A stretch of 64,000 bases of DNA, from positions 1 through 64,000 of the forward strand of contig NZ_VSRL01000021.1 of assembly GCF_012184385.1 (NCBI RefSeq), in the 5' to 3' direction. The stretch comes from Lentzea indica (GTDB lineage: Bacteria > Actinomycetota > Actinomycetes > Mycobacteriales > Pseudonocardiaceae). The position numbers were made by a program, and so were the translations under genes. Positions 43,887 to 53,685 of the stretch are shown here, piece by piece. The number at the start of each line of letters is the position of its first letter. Position 1 is the stretch's first letter. The notes under the pieces were generated by a model. That model was not told where the DNA came from. It was given only the letters and a program-made list of their open reading frames with translations, and ran no database searches.

Positions 43887-46831
43887 GCCTCGATCATCTC
43901 GTGGATCACGCCGCCGTAGCCGCCGGGGAACTTGGCCGTCTCCGGCAACGTGAAGAACTGGTCGAGCTTGGAAGCCAGCTTGTCCCGCCCGCCGTACAGG
44001 TTCGCGAGGCCCTGTCCGTCGTGCGGCACCGTGAACGCCATGTTCCAGCCGTTCGTCTCGGTGTAGTCGTAGCGCCAGTCCTGCGGGTTGTACTTCGCCG
44101 GGTCCTCGACGCGCCACGAGCCGTCGACGTTGCGGCCCTGGAAGAAGTCGATCCGCTTGTCGAACGTCAGCACGTAGTTCTGGGCTCGGTTGAGGAAGTA
44201 CTCGTACTCCTCGGCGTACCGCTTCTCGCCCGTCTTCTCGTGCAGCGCCTTCGCCATCGACGCGATGCCGAAGTCGTTCAGGTAGCCCTCGATCGCCCAC
44301 GACCACGCCTCGTGGAGCTGGTCGTTGCCGGTCCAGCCGAGGAAGATCGACCGGTCCATGCCCTTGCGGCCGACGTTGTTGCTCGGCGGCACCACCGAAG
44401 CGTTCTTCACCGCGGCGTCGTAGGCGGCCTTGATGTCGAAGTTGCTGACACCCTTCAGATAAGCGTCCGCGAACGCCACGTCGGAGCTCGTGCCCGTCAT
44501 CAGGTCCGCGTAACCGGGGGAGGACCAACGCGAGATCCAGCCGCCGTCCTTGTACTGCTGGACGAAGCCCTCGGCCATCTCGCCCGCCTTGGACGGGGTG
44601 AAGAGGCTGTAGGCGGGCCAGGTCGTGCGGTAGGTGTCCCAGAACCCGTTGTTGACGTAGATCTTGCCGTCCACGATCTTGGCGCCCGTGCGGGTCGGCG
44701 AGTTCTCACCGACGAGCGGCGCCACCGGGGACGCGTACTGGATCTTGTCGCCGACCTTCTCGTAGCCCGAGTTCGGGTAGAGGTAGAGCCGGTACATGTT
44801 GGAGTACAGCGTGATCAGCTGCTCTTCAGACGCACCCTCGACGGTGAGGATGCCGAGCACCTTGTCCCACGCGGCCTGCGCACGGTCGCGCACGGCCTCG
44901 AAGGTGTCCGAGCCGCTGATCTCCTGGTCCAGGTTCGCGCGAGCCTGATCGACCGAGATCAACGAGGTGGCGATCCGCAGCTGGACCGTCTTGTCCGCGA
45001 ACGAGAAGTAGCCGCCGACCGCGTCACGACCGGCGCCCGTCAGGCGACCGCTGCCCGTGACGGCCTTGTCGACCTTGCCGTAGACGAACAGGCGCGTCGC
45101 ACCCGTCGACAGGCCGCTCTTCACGTCCGAGAAGCCCGTGACGACACCGTTTTCCGCGTCCAGGGTGAGACCACCCAGGTTGCTGACGTTGTCGAACACC
45201 AGGTTCTTCTGGCCCTCGTCGGTGAACGTGAACCGGAACATCGCCGCGTGGTCGGACGGCGCGATCTCGGTCTTCATGCCGTTCTCGAAGGTCACGCCGT
45301 AGTAGTGCGCCTTCGCGATCTCGTTGTCGTGCTTGAACGGCAGCGACCGCAGCGCGCGGTCCTGCGTCGGAGCCTTGTCCGACGGCATGACCTGGAACGT
45401 CTGGCGGTCACCCATCCACGGGCTGGGTTCGTGGGACGCGGTGAACGCCTGCAGCGTCGGCAGGTTCTGCGCGTTGTTGCGCTGCTGGTACTCGTAGAGC
45501 CACGAGATCGAGCCCGCGTTGGTCATCGGGGACCAGAAGTTGAAGCCGTGCGGCACCGCGGTCGCCGGGAAGTTGTTGCCCCGCGAGAACGAGCCGTTCG
45601 AGTTGGTGCCGCGTGTGGTCAGCACGTAGTCAGAGGGCTTCGCGTACTGCTTCCTGACGACATCGCCGATCTTGATGTCGTCGAACCAGGCACCGAACTC
45701 CGTGGGGCCCTTGGGGCCGTCGTAGGCGACCAGGATCCGCTTGATCGTCTTGCCGGCCGCGACCCCGCCGATCGTGGACGCCACCTTGTTCCACTGGTTG
45801 GAGTACAGGAACTTGCCCGCGCCCTGGCCCTGCGGCGACAGCACAGCGCCGTGCTGGTCCACCGCCTTGAGGTCGCTCAGGTACGTGCCGTCGGAGAACG
45901 CGAGGTCCACCGACGAGTACGTGCTCGGGTAGTTCAGGTTGTCGGTCACGAAGTCCGGGAAGATCATGTACGACAGCTCGGTCTGCGGCTCGACCTTGAC
46001 GTCGACGTCGAAGACCTTGTTGTAGCTGTAGGCGCGACCTTCGGTGGTGTGCTTGCCCTGGGTCCGGAACGCCTTCACGCCCGTCCAGCCGACGCGCGAC
46101 TTGGACGTGTAGCCGCCCGTGGGGCCGTTGCCGACGATGCTGCGCATGTTCGGCGACGGCGGGTTCGTGGAGCCGTCGGAAAGCTGCACCTCGGCGAGCT
46201 GCACGATGTTCGAGGAGCCGTTGTTCAGCGTGATGTCGAGCTTGTACCAGGTGAACGACTGCGGCGCCGCGATGTCGTAGAGCTTGGTCTGGAAGCGCTC
46301 GGCGAACGTCTCGCCGGTGCGGGTGTCGAGCACGGTCCAGTCGGTGCCGTCGTTCGAGCCCTGCAGCGTCCAGTTCTTGGGGTCGCGCCCCGGCTCGTCG
46401 TTGGCGGAGGACAGCGCGTACTTCCTGATGGTCTGGGCGCCGTGCTTGGTGAAGTCGAACTTCGCCCAGCCGGTGGTGGCGAAGACCAGCCACTTGGTGT
46501 TGACGCTGCCGTCGGTGAGGTTCGTCGCGTACTCGCCGGCTTCCGCGTACTCACCGTTGGCCGTCACCGTCGCATGTTCGGCGACGTTGCCGGGGATGCC
46601 CGTGCCGTCCGAGCCGATCACGCCCGCCGACTTCGGGTTGCCCGCCGCGTCGGTCTCGACGGTGCTCACCCATGATGGTTGCGGTTGACCGTCCTCAAAG
46701 GACGACGAAAAGCCCACGCCTTGCTCCTCTGGTGCGGCGGCCGCAAGGCCGTTGGTGACGCCGCACACCAGTGTCGCAGTGATCGCAACGCTCAACAGAG
46801 TTCTGGTTCGTCTCTTCCCCAGTTGCCTCAT
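43874..46831 (-). pseudogene. GH92 alpha-1,2-mannosidase-like, secreted, missing its C-terminal part
   Basis: About 985 residues remain. ATG at 46831 after GGAAGGG starts a signal peptide (RTRTLLSVAITATLVCGVTN). Residues about 60-190 form an F5/8-type (CBM32) module (NLTDGSVNTKWLVF, WTLQGSNDGTDWTVLDTRTG, YKLDITLN). The GH92 part is clear: HGFNFWSPMTNAG, LYSNMYRLYLYPN, VNNGFWDTYRTTWPAYSLFTP, SWAIEGYLNDFGIA, GGYGGVIHEMIEARDVR. A normal GH92 goes on for a few hundred residues, including a GDEDNG-MSAW-type block with catalytic acids, absent here. So the protein ends at the junction and is predicted inactive. Confidence 0.85.
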
Positions 46832-46970
46832 TGCAACCCTTCCGCCGCCTTGCCTGCCCCGTTCGCGAGGGAGCGTTTCGGCACGTGACATCGTTGTCAA
46901 GAGATCAGGCGGAAACTGTCTTCGAACCTGTCCTCTCCACGGTCGCGGGCACGGAACACCGGTCAAGATC

Positions 46971-46985
46971 TAGACTCGATCGGTG
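46971..46985 (+). promoter_or_regulatory. TAGACT -10 box for a near-leaderless ROK transcript
   Basis: TAGACT at 46971-46976 is six bases before the GTG at 46983, and no ribosome site precedes the GTG. This spacing suggests leaderless translation. No good -35 was found. The argS gene has the same TAGACT box (52044-52049) with eight bases to its GTG. Confidence 0.4.
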
Positions 46986-48152
46986 ACCGACCGCAAGCCG
47001 CCAGAGGTGGGCACACCAGCGGGCATGCGCGTGCTCAACCAACGCGCTGTGCTGGACCGGTTGCGCCGTCTGGGTGCCGCCACCCGGCCTCAGATCGCGA
47101 AGGACACCGGGCTGTCCAAGCCGACGGTCGGGCAGGCGCTGGTGGATCTCGAACGCCACGGCCTCGTGCGCCCGATCGGCCGCACCACAGCGGGACCCGG
47201 CCGTTCCGCGGTGGTCTACGAGCCGAATCCGGCCGCGGGGTACGTGCTGGGCGTCGACATCGGGCGGGAACGGATCCGGGCGGCTGTGGCCGATCTGGGC
47301 GGGTCCGTGGTCGCGCGCGTGGACGAGCGCAACCGCAGCCGGTCGGCTGCCGCTCTGGTGCGCACGGTGACGGAGCTGGCTTCCCGGACCGTGGCCGACG
47401 CGGGGATCGCGTTGGCGGACGTCGTGGTGAAGGTGATCGGCAGCCCCGGCGTGATCGATCAACGCTCGCGCGTCGTGCGGCACGCGCCCAACCTGCCGGG
47501 CTGGGAGTCCGCCGGGGTGCTGGACGGGCTGGAGTCGTCGCTCGGGCCCGTGGTGCTTGTGGAGAACGACGCCAACCTGGCTGCGCTGGGGGAACACGTC
47601 TACGGCGCGGCTCAGGACGTTCGTGTGTTCGTGTGCGCGACGGTCGGCACTGGCGTCGGCATGGGCATCGTGGTCGACGGCGTGCTGTTCCGCGGTGCGC
47701 ACGGGGCTGCGGGCGAGGTCGGCTTCCTGCCGTTCGGCAAGTCCGCTTCGGACGTCCAACGTGGACAGTTCGAGGAGGCTGCGGCGGCGGAATCCGTTGT
47801 GGCACTGGCTCGTGAGCGCGGACTGTCGGCGCGCTCGGCTCGTGAGGTGTTCACGGCCGCGCGTTCCGGTGACGCTCAGGCACTCGAGGTCGTGCGGGTG
47901 GAGGCGGAACGGCTCGCGTTCCTCGTGGCCTCGGTGTCCGCGGTGATCGACCCGGAGCTGGTCGTGCTGGGCGGCGGCGTCGGGTCGAACGTGGACCTGC
48001 TGCTGTCCCCTTTGGAGGCCGCGCTGCGCACGATGACGCCGCTGGCGCCCCGGATCGTGGCGGGTTCGCTGGGTGACGGCGCGGTGCTCTCCGGAGCACT
48101 CGCGATGGGCCTGGAGGCGGCCCGTCAAGTGGTCTTCGAAGTTACTCTCTGA
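46983..48152 (+). CDS. ROK family transcriptional regulator
   Basis: 389 residues. Winged HTH first: LNQRAVLDRLRRLGAATRPQIAKDTGLSKPTVGQALVDLERHGLV. The ROK sugar-kinase-like domain follows: YVLGVDIGRERIRAAVADLGG, VVLVENDANLAALGEHVYG, VCATVGTGVGMGIVVDG, and AHGAAGEVGFLPFG. The usual ROK zinc motif (CxCGxxGCxE) is absent, replaced by an acidic stretch, so the zinc site is lost. Divergent from the GH92 gene with 151 bases between, so it likely represses the glycosidase in response to a sugar. Confidence 0.9.
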   Translation: MTDRKPPEVGTPAGMRVLNQRAVLDRLRRLGAATRPQIAKDTGLSKPTVGQALVDLERHGLVRPIGRTTAGPGRSAVVYEPNPAAGYVLGVDIGRERIRAAVADLGGSVVARVDERNRSRSAAALVRTVTELASRTVADAGIALADVVVKVIGSPGVIDQRSRVVRHAPNLPGWESAGVLDGLESSLGPVVLVENDANLAALGEHVYGAAQDVRVFVCATVGTGVGMGIVVDGVLFRGAHGAAGEVGFLPFGKSASDVQRGQFEEAAAAESVVALARERGLSARSAREVFTAARSGDAQALEVVRVEAERLAFLVASVSAVIDPELVVLGGGVGSNVDLLLSPLEAALRTMTPLAPRIVAGSLGDGAVLSGALAMGLEAARQVVFEVTL

Positions 48153-48274
48153 GAGTAATTGAGCGACCCCCACCTGGTAGTTCACTCAATTGTCGTAACT
48201 GTTAACGGCGTTTTGTGGCTTAGCGTTACGGAACCTCCACCTGGAGGGTGTTGTGTCCTTCCGTTGCAAGGGGA

Positions 48275-48313
48275 GTCGGTAGGGGGATGCGGGGGACGTA
48301 GCCCCCTACCGAC
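48275..48313. terminator. Perfect 12-bp hairpin between convergent genes
   Basis: GTCGGTAGGGGG at 48275-48286 pairs with CCCCCTACCGAC at 48302-48313 around a 15-base loop. It lies between the ROK stop (48152) and the acyl-CoA dehydrogenase stop (48372). No T-run follows, so it may be a strand-neutral termination or mRNA-end structure. Confidence 0.55.
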
Positions 48314-48315
48314 CG

Positions 48316-48362
48316 TGCACTGGGCAGGTGCCGCGCCCGCACCCATCAGCCTGCCCAGTGCA
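48316..48362. terminator. Perfect 13-bp hairpin between convergent genes
   Basis: TGCACTGGGCAGG at 48316-48328 pairs with CCTGCCCAGTGCA at 48350-48362 around a 21-base loop, two bases after the previous hairpin. The two stems together would end transcripts coming from both sides. Confidence 0.55.
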
Positions 48363-48371
48363 GTAACGGGC

Positions 48372-50246
48372 TCAGCGCGGTGTGGGCCTGTGGACGTTCG
48401 GCACGGACGCCGCGCGATGAGTCGAGTCCGCGATCCACCTGCCGGGGATGGACGCGTCCAGCACGCCCTCCTCCAGCCACGTGAAGTCACCGTCCATGAC
48501 CTGCTTGGCCAGCACCTGGTCGCTGTCGTCGGTGTTCTTCCACAGCTTCTCGAACAGCTCGTCGACCCGGATGCGCGCCTGCTTCGCGAACGCGTCCGCC
48601 AGCAGCCGCGAGTTCGGGTTCTCGTCCTGGGCGGCCCGCACGCAGGCGGCGCTGATCGCGAACAGCTCGGCGCCGATGTCCACGATCCGGCTGAGGAACC
48701 GCTGCTTGCGCTCCATCTTCCCTTGCCACCGCGACATCGCGTAGAACGTCTGCCGCGCCAGCTTGCGCGCCGACCGTTCCACGAACCGCAGGTGCTTCGC
48801 GAGAGGGCCGAACTCCGTGTACCCGGCAGGGCTCTGGCCCTTGCCGACGACGAGCGTGGGCAGCCACTTCGCGTAGAACCCACCGGCCTTGGCCGCCGCC
48901 TTCATCTTCTTCTGGCGGTCAGCGTCGGGGTCGATGATGTCGCCGGCGACGCTGAGGTGGGCGTCCACCGCTTCGCGCGCGATCAGCAGGTGCATGATCT
49001 CCGTGGAGCCCTCGAAGATCCGGTTGATGCGGAGGTCCCGCAGGACCTGCTCGGCCGCGATGCCGCGTTCTCCGCGCGCCGCTTGGCTTTCCGCCGTCTC
49101 GTAACCGCGCCCGCCGCGGACCTGCACGAGCTCGTCCGCCACCAGCCAGGCCTTCTCGCTCGCGTAGAGCTTGGCCAGCGCGGCTTCGATGCGGATGTCG
49201 TGGCTGCCGGCGTCCGCGAGCTCGGAGCTGAGGTCCAGCACGGCTTCCAGAGCGTAGGCCGTCGCCGCGATGTAGGCGATCTTGCCGGAGATGGCCTCGT
49301 GCTTGCCGACCGGCAGACCCCACTGGATGCGTTCGGTGGACCATTCGCGTGCGATCTTCAAGCACCACTTGGCACTGCCCGCGCACAGTGCGGGAAGGCT
49401 GAGGCGGCCGGTGTTGAGGGTGGCCAGTGCGATCTTGAGACCGGCGCCCTCCTTGCCGATGACGTTCTTCTTGGGCACCCGGACGTTGTGGAACCTGGTC
49501 ACGCCGTTCTCCAGGCCGCGCAGGCCCATGAACGCGTTGCGGTTCTCGACGGTGATGCCTTCCGCGTCGGCTTCGACCACGAACGCGGTGATGCCCCTGT
49601 CCGGTACCTGTGCCATGACGACGAGGAGGTCGGCCACGACACCGTTGGTGGTCCAGAGTTTGACGCCGTTGAGGACGTAGTCGTCGCCGTCGGCCACGGC
49701 TGTGGTGCCGAGCCGGGCGGGGTCACTGCCGACGTCCGGTTCGGTGAGGAGGAACGCGGTGATCTCGCCCTTGGCGCACCTCGGAAGGAACTCGGCCTTC
49801 TGTTCAGGGCTGCCGAACATCGCGACGGGTTGCGGGACGCCGATGGACTGGTGCGCGCTCAGCATGGCGCCGAGCGCCGGGCTGGCACTGCCGACCAGCA
49901 TGAGGGCCTTGTTGTAGTAGACCTGCGTGAGGCCGATGCCCCCGTACTCGGGCTTGATCTTCATGCCGAACGCGCCGAGGTCCTTCAGGCCCTTGAGCAC
50001 GTCGTCGGGGATCTGCGCGTCCCGCTCGATCACGGTGTTGTCGATGTGGGACTCGGTGAATTTTCGGAGTTTTTCGAGGAAGGCCTCGCCTCGCTCACGG
50101 TCCTCGGCCGTGCCACTCGGATGTGGGTGGATGAGGTCGATGCGGAAGTGACCGAGGAAGAGCTCTTTGCCGAAGCTCGGTCGCTGCCAGCGGGTTTCCC
50201 GTGCTTGTTCGGCGACCTGCCTGGCCGCGCGCTCGTCGACGGTCAT
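48372..50246 (-). CDS. Acyl-CoA dehydrogenase family protein, long (VLCAD-like) form
   Basis: 624 residues, longer than the usual 380-400 because of a C-terminal extension as in very-long-chain enzymes. FAD/substrate motifs: FLLTEPDVGSDPARLGTTA, LNGVKLWTTNGVVADLLVVMA, GLENGVTRFHNVRVPKKNVIG, GRGYETAESQAARG (catalytic Glu region) and IFEGSTEIMHLLIAREAVD. The extension (AKHLRFVERSARKLARQTFYAM, VDIGAELFAISAACVRA) is helical. First step of fatty acid beta-oxidation is expected. It stands alone on the minus strand between terminator-like hairpins. Confidence 0.92.
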   Translation of the reverse strand: MTVDERAARQVAEQARETRWQRPSFGKELFLGHFRIDLIHPHPSGTAEDRERGEAFLEKLRKFTESHIDNTVIERDAQIPDDVLKGLKDLGAFGMKIKPEYGGIGLTQVYYNKALMLVGSASPALGAMLSAHQSIGVPQPVAMFGSPEQKAEFLPRCAKGEITAFLLTEPDVGSDPARLGTTAVADGDDYVLNGVKLWTTNGVVADLLVVMAQVPDRGITAFVVEADAEGITVENRNAFMGLRGLENGVTRFHNVRVPKKNVIGKEGAGLKIALATLNTGRLSLPALCAGSAKWCLKIAREWSTERIQWGLPVGKHEAISGKIAYIAATAYALEAVLDLSSELADAGSHDIRIEAALAKLYASEKAWLVADELVQVRGGRGYETAESQAARGERGIAAEQVLRDLRINRIFEGSTEIMHLLIAREAVDAHLSVAGDIIDPDADRQKKMKAAAKAGGFYAKWLPTLVVGKGQSPAGYTEFGPLAKHLRFVERSARKLARQTFYAMSRWQGKMERKQRFLSRIVDIGAELFAISAACVRAAQDENPNSRLLADAFAKQARIRVDELFEKLWKNTDDSDQVLAKQVMDGDFTWLEEGVLDASIPGRWIADSTHRAASVPNVHRPTPR

Positions 50247-50336
50247 GGTTACCTCCGAGTAGGGGTGTGACCCACGTTACTCAGCGGTAGGCGGATGTCC
50301 ACAGGCTCGGCGGGTGAAAGCTTCGCCGCAAAGCAA

Positions 50337-50364
50337 AGGGCCGCCCCCACCTGGGGACGGCCCT
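50337..50364 (-). terminator. Intrinsic terminator after the DUF305 gene
   Basis: AGGGCCGCCCCC and GGGGACGGCCCT form a stem with a short loop (50337-50364); one mismatch. In the minus direction it is followed by TTTGCTTT. It lies 17 bases past the DUF305 stop and 90 bases before the acyl-CoA dehydrogenase start. Confidence 0.7.
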
Positions 50365-50380
50365 CACGACGGACACCGGG

Positions 50381-51064
50381 TCACGGCAGCGGGGCGGCTC
50401 CGCGCTTGGCCAGGTAGTCCTTCATCAGCTCGGTCTCGGCGGACTGCGACTTCAGCATGTTGTCGGCCAGGGTCCTGACGACGGACTGCCCTGCCCGCGT
50501 CGCCGCGTACTCGGCCATCGGCGCCCCGCCCGTGTGGTGGCGGAGCATGAGCTGCAGGAAGTACACGTCGAACTCGCCTCCGGACAGCGTCCGAAGCTTG
50601 GTCAGTTCCTCGGTCGTGGCCATGCCGGGCATGAGCGGCTTGCCGGCCTCGGGCGTGGTGGCGCCGTGGCCGTGGATGCCTGCGTCGTTCATCCACGCCA
50701 TGTAGACGCCGGACACGTTCTGCTCGTGCTCGTTCCACATCATCAGCCAGCCCTTCATGCGCCCGACCTGCTCGAGCTGGGTGGAGGCGATGTCGAAGGC
50801 CAGCTGGCGGATCTCCGGATCGGCCGAGCGATCACGGGCGATGTTGGCCATCTGGATGCCTTGCAGGTGGTGCATGGACATGTCCTGGCAGAAGCCGACG
50901 TCCGCGGAACCGGAGGCAGGGGCCGCGGACGAGGTCGAGCCCGGCAGCTTCACCAGCAGGCCGACGGCCGCGCCCAGCAGGAGCACGGCCAGCACCGCGG
51001 CGCCGATCACGAGGGTCCGAGCGACCCCGGAAGGACGCTCGGACACGGTCTCGTCAGAACTCAT
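50381..51064 (-). CDS. DUF305 membrane-anchored protein
   Basis: 227 residues. An N-terminal span (TLVIGAAVLAVLLLGAAVGLLV) then two ferritin-like DUF305 helical units: FCQDMSMHHLQGIQMANIARDRS and FLQLMLRHHTGGAPMAEYAATRA, with MSMHHL and LMLRHHTG as the typical Met/His motifs that may bind copper. The reading frame runs on far upstream, but ATG at 51064 overlaps the stop of the DUF3105 gene by one base. The pair DUF3105-DUF305 is common in actinobacteria. Metal binding is inferred from the motif only. Confidence 0.88.
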   Translation of the reverse strand: MSSDETVSERPSGVARTLVIGAAVLAVLLLGAAVGLLVKLPGSTSSAAPASGSADVGFCQDMSMHHLQGIQMANIARDRSADPEIRQLAFDIASTQLEQVGRMKGWLMMWNEHEQNVSGVYMAWMNDAGIHGHGATTPEAGKPLMPGMATTEELTKLRTLSGGEFDVYFLQLMLRHHTGGAPMAEYAATRAGQSVVRTLADNMLKSQSAETELMKDYLAKRGAAPLP

Positions 51065-51888
51065 CAGCTCGATGGCGGCGTCGAGGCGGAGCCCGATGTC
51101 GGAGGCGTGCTCGCGTTCGGCTGGGCCTCGGTCTTCGACTCGTCCTGGCCGCCGTCCATCGGCACGGCGTCGGCGCCCGGCTTCTCGGCCACGAACGGCG
51201 CCGGGTTCGACAGGAACTGCGCGTTCTCGCAGGACGCGCCGACCTCGGGGTAGGTGTTCGGGTTGCGCAGCAGCGACGAGATGAACTGGTCGACGCGCTC
51301 GTCCTCGGCCTTCTCGAGCTTCAGCTGGTGGCCCCAGGACTGCAGCGAGATCGGCTTGTCGAGGCCGGGGAATGGCGACAGCATCATGTACGGGATGCCC
51401 TCGACCTTGGCCTTGAGCTTGGCCAGCTGGTCGTCCTTGACCTGGTCGGGGTTGTAGGCGATCCAGACGGCGCCGTGCTCGAGGCCGTGGACCATGTTCT
51501 CCGTGCGCACGGCCTTGTCGTAGACGACGCCGGTGCAGTCGGCCCACGTCCCGTCGTGCGGGCCGCCGAAGGCAGGGGTCTGGTCGTACGCGACGCGCTG
51601 CGTCGGCTGAACGTGGCGGGAGCCCTTGTACTCCTTGGTCACGATGCCGGCGAGCTGCTGCGACGGATCCTTGTTCGTGTCCGAGGGCTTCCACTTGGCC
51701 AGGGCGGCCTCTTTGACGTTGTTCGCGTGGATCTGCGTGTACGCATATCCGAACACGCCGCCCGCGAGGCCCAGCACGGCGATCACCGCGATGATCGTGC
51801 CCCACGGCTTCGGCTTGCTCGCCACCACCGAGGAACGGGCTGCGGCCACGCTGTTGCGTGTGGCCTTCGTCTTCTTGCCGCTGGTCAT
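51064..51888 (-). CDS. DUF3105 membrane-anchored protein
   Basis: 274 residues. Basic N-terminus, one membrane span (PWGTIIAVIAVLGLAGGVFGYAY), then the DUF3105 core: RVAYDQTPAFGGPHDGTWADCTGVVYDKAVRTENMVHGLEHGAVWIAYNP, and LSPFPGLDKPISLQSWGHQL. The HxxEHG motif and the Cys in WADC and SCEN are conserved. A disordered Thr/Pro/Ser tail ends the protein. ATG at 51888 follows GAGGCGG; ATG at 51915 would add nine residues. Divergent from argS. Confidence 0.88.
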   Translation of the reverse strand: MTSGKKTKATRNSVAAARSSVVASKPKPWGTIIAVIAVLGLAGGVFGYAYTQIHANNVKEAALAKWKPSDTNKDPSQQLAGIVTKEYKGSRHVQPTQRVAYDQTPAFGGPHDGTWADCTGVVYDKAVRTENMVHGLEHGAVWIAYNPDQVKDDQLAKLKAKVEGIPYMMLSPFPGLDKPISLQSWGHQLKLEKAEDERVDQFISSLLRNPNTYPEVGASCENAQFLSNPAPFVAEKPGADAVPMDGGQDESKTEAQPNASTPPTSGSASTPPSS

Positions 51889-52043
51889 GTCCGCCTCAGA
51901 TGTCGTCCTGGTCAACCGGCGCCAGTGTAGGGACTTCGTGTCTGATCACTGTCAGCGCGTAGCGATACCACGTGGCCATTAACACTTGCCGTCTCACCCT
52001 CCGAGACCCGGTAACCCGGTCGAGACCTGCGACAACGCTTCTC

Positions 52044-52060
52044 TAGACTCTCGGGGCGTG
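52044..52060 (+). promoter_or_regulatory. TAGACT -10 box upstream of argS
   Basis: TAGACT at 52044-52049, GTG at 52058. The distance leaves a leader of a few bases at most, and no Shine-Dalgarno is seen. It resembles the box before the ROK gene. Confidence 0.45.
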
Positions 52061-53685
52061 ACCCCTGAAGCGCTCGCCGATCTCGTCAGGACCACGGTTG
52101 CCCAGTTGCTGGCCGACCGAGGTCTGGACGCCGCCGCTCTCCCCGAGCAGGTGACGGTCGAGCGACCCAGGAACCCCGAGCACGGGGACTACGCCACGAA
52201 CATTGCGCTCCAGCTCGCCAAGAAGGCCGGCGTCGCGCCGCGCGACTTCGCCACGTGGCTCGCGGAGGCTCTGCTGACCAGGGCCGCCATCGCCAAGGCC
52301 GACGTCGCCGGACCGGGCTTCCTCAACCTCACCATCGCGACCGAGGCCCAGGGCGCGATCGTCGAGGACGCGCTGAAGGACGGCTACGGCACCGGCGCGG
52401 AGCTGGCCGGTCAGAAGATCAACCTGGAGTTCGTCTCCGCGAACCCGACCGGCCCCATCCACCTGGGTGGCGCGCGCTGGGCGGCCGTCGGCGACGCGCT
52501 CGGCCGGGTCCTCGAAGCCCGTGGCGCCGAGGTCACCCGCGAGTACTACTTCAACGACGCCGGCGCCCAGATCGACAGGTTCGTCCGGTCGCTGATCGCC
52601 GCCGCGAAGGGCGAGCCGGCCCCCGAGGACGGCTACGCGGCACCTACGTGAGCGACATCGCCGCCGAAGTGCTGCGCCGCGAGCCGGGCGCACTGGGCGA
52701 CCAGGAGACGGTGCGCAGGGTCGGCGTCGGGCTGATGTTCGAGGAGATCAAGAGCAGCCTGCACGACTTCGGCACCGACTTCGACGTCTTCTTCCACGAG
52801 GACTCGTTGCACCAGAGCGGCCGCGTCGACGAGGCGGTCGCCAAGCTCAAGGCGAACGGCTCGCTGTACGAGAAGGACGGCGCCTGGTGGCTGCGGTCGA
52901 CGGACTTCGGTGACGACAAGGACCGCGTCGTCATCAAGAGCGACGGCAACCCGGCCTACATCGCCGGTGACATCGCGTACCTCGTCGACAAGCGCGCCCG
53001 CGGTTTCGACCTCTGCATTTACATGCTCGGCGCGGACCACCACGGCTACATCGCGCGCCTCAAAGCCGCGGCGGCCGCCCTGGGCGACGACCCGGACACG
53101 GTCGAGGTGCTGATCGGCCAGCTCGTGAACCTCGTCAGCGAGGGCCAGCCGGTGCGGATGAGCAAGCGCGCGGGCACCGTGATCACGATGGAGGACCTGG
53201 TCGACGCGGTCGGCGTGGACGCGGCCCGCTACGCCATGATTCGGTCGAGCGTCGACTCCGGCCTCGACATCGACCTCGACCTGCTGCGCAAACACAGCAA
53301 CGACAACCCGGTCTACTACGTGCAGTACGCCCACGCGCGCACGTCGTCGATCCTGCGCAACGCCGCCGACCTCGGCATCACCCCGGGCGAGGACTTCGCG
53401 CTGCTCACCCACGAGCGCGAAGGCGACCTCATCCGCACCATCGGCGAGTTCCCGCGAGTGGTGGCCACCGCCGCCGAGCTCCGTGAACCGCACCGCGTCG
53501 CTCGTTACCTCGAGGAGCTCGCGGGCACGTACCACCGCTTCCAGCAGGACTGCCGCGTGCTGCCGCGCGGCGACGAGGAGACGACTCCGTTGCACCAGGT
53601 CAGGCTTCAGCTCGTCAGCGCCACCAGGCGCGTCTTCGCCGCGGGCCTCGGCCTGCTCGGCGTGACCGCCCCGGAGCGCATGTGA
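52058..53685 (+). CDS. argS: Arginyl-tRNA synthetase, one frame break
   Basis: Charges tRNA-Arg. The N-terminal additional domain ([36 protein letters not shown]) leads into [24 protein letters not shown] (HIGH motif HLGG). The second part has [66 protein letters not shown] (KMSK equivalent) and an anticodon-binding domain ending VTAPERM. The frame breaks at about 52637-52642: GGCTACGCGGCACCTACGTG lacks one base before ACC TAC GTG. An organism with no intact argS could not live, so this is almost certainly a sequence error. Product about 542 residues. Confidence 0.95.

Noticed and set aside
43316-46675. 1119-codon plus-strand frame over the GH92 gene
   Set aside because: Only its first part is the real PAS fragment; the rest is an Arg/Val/Leu/His-rich shadow of GH92.
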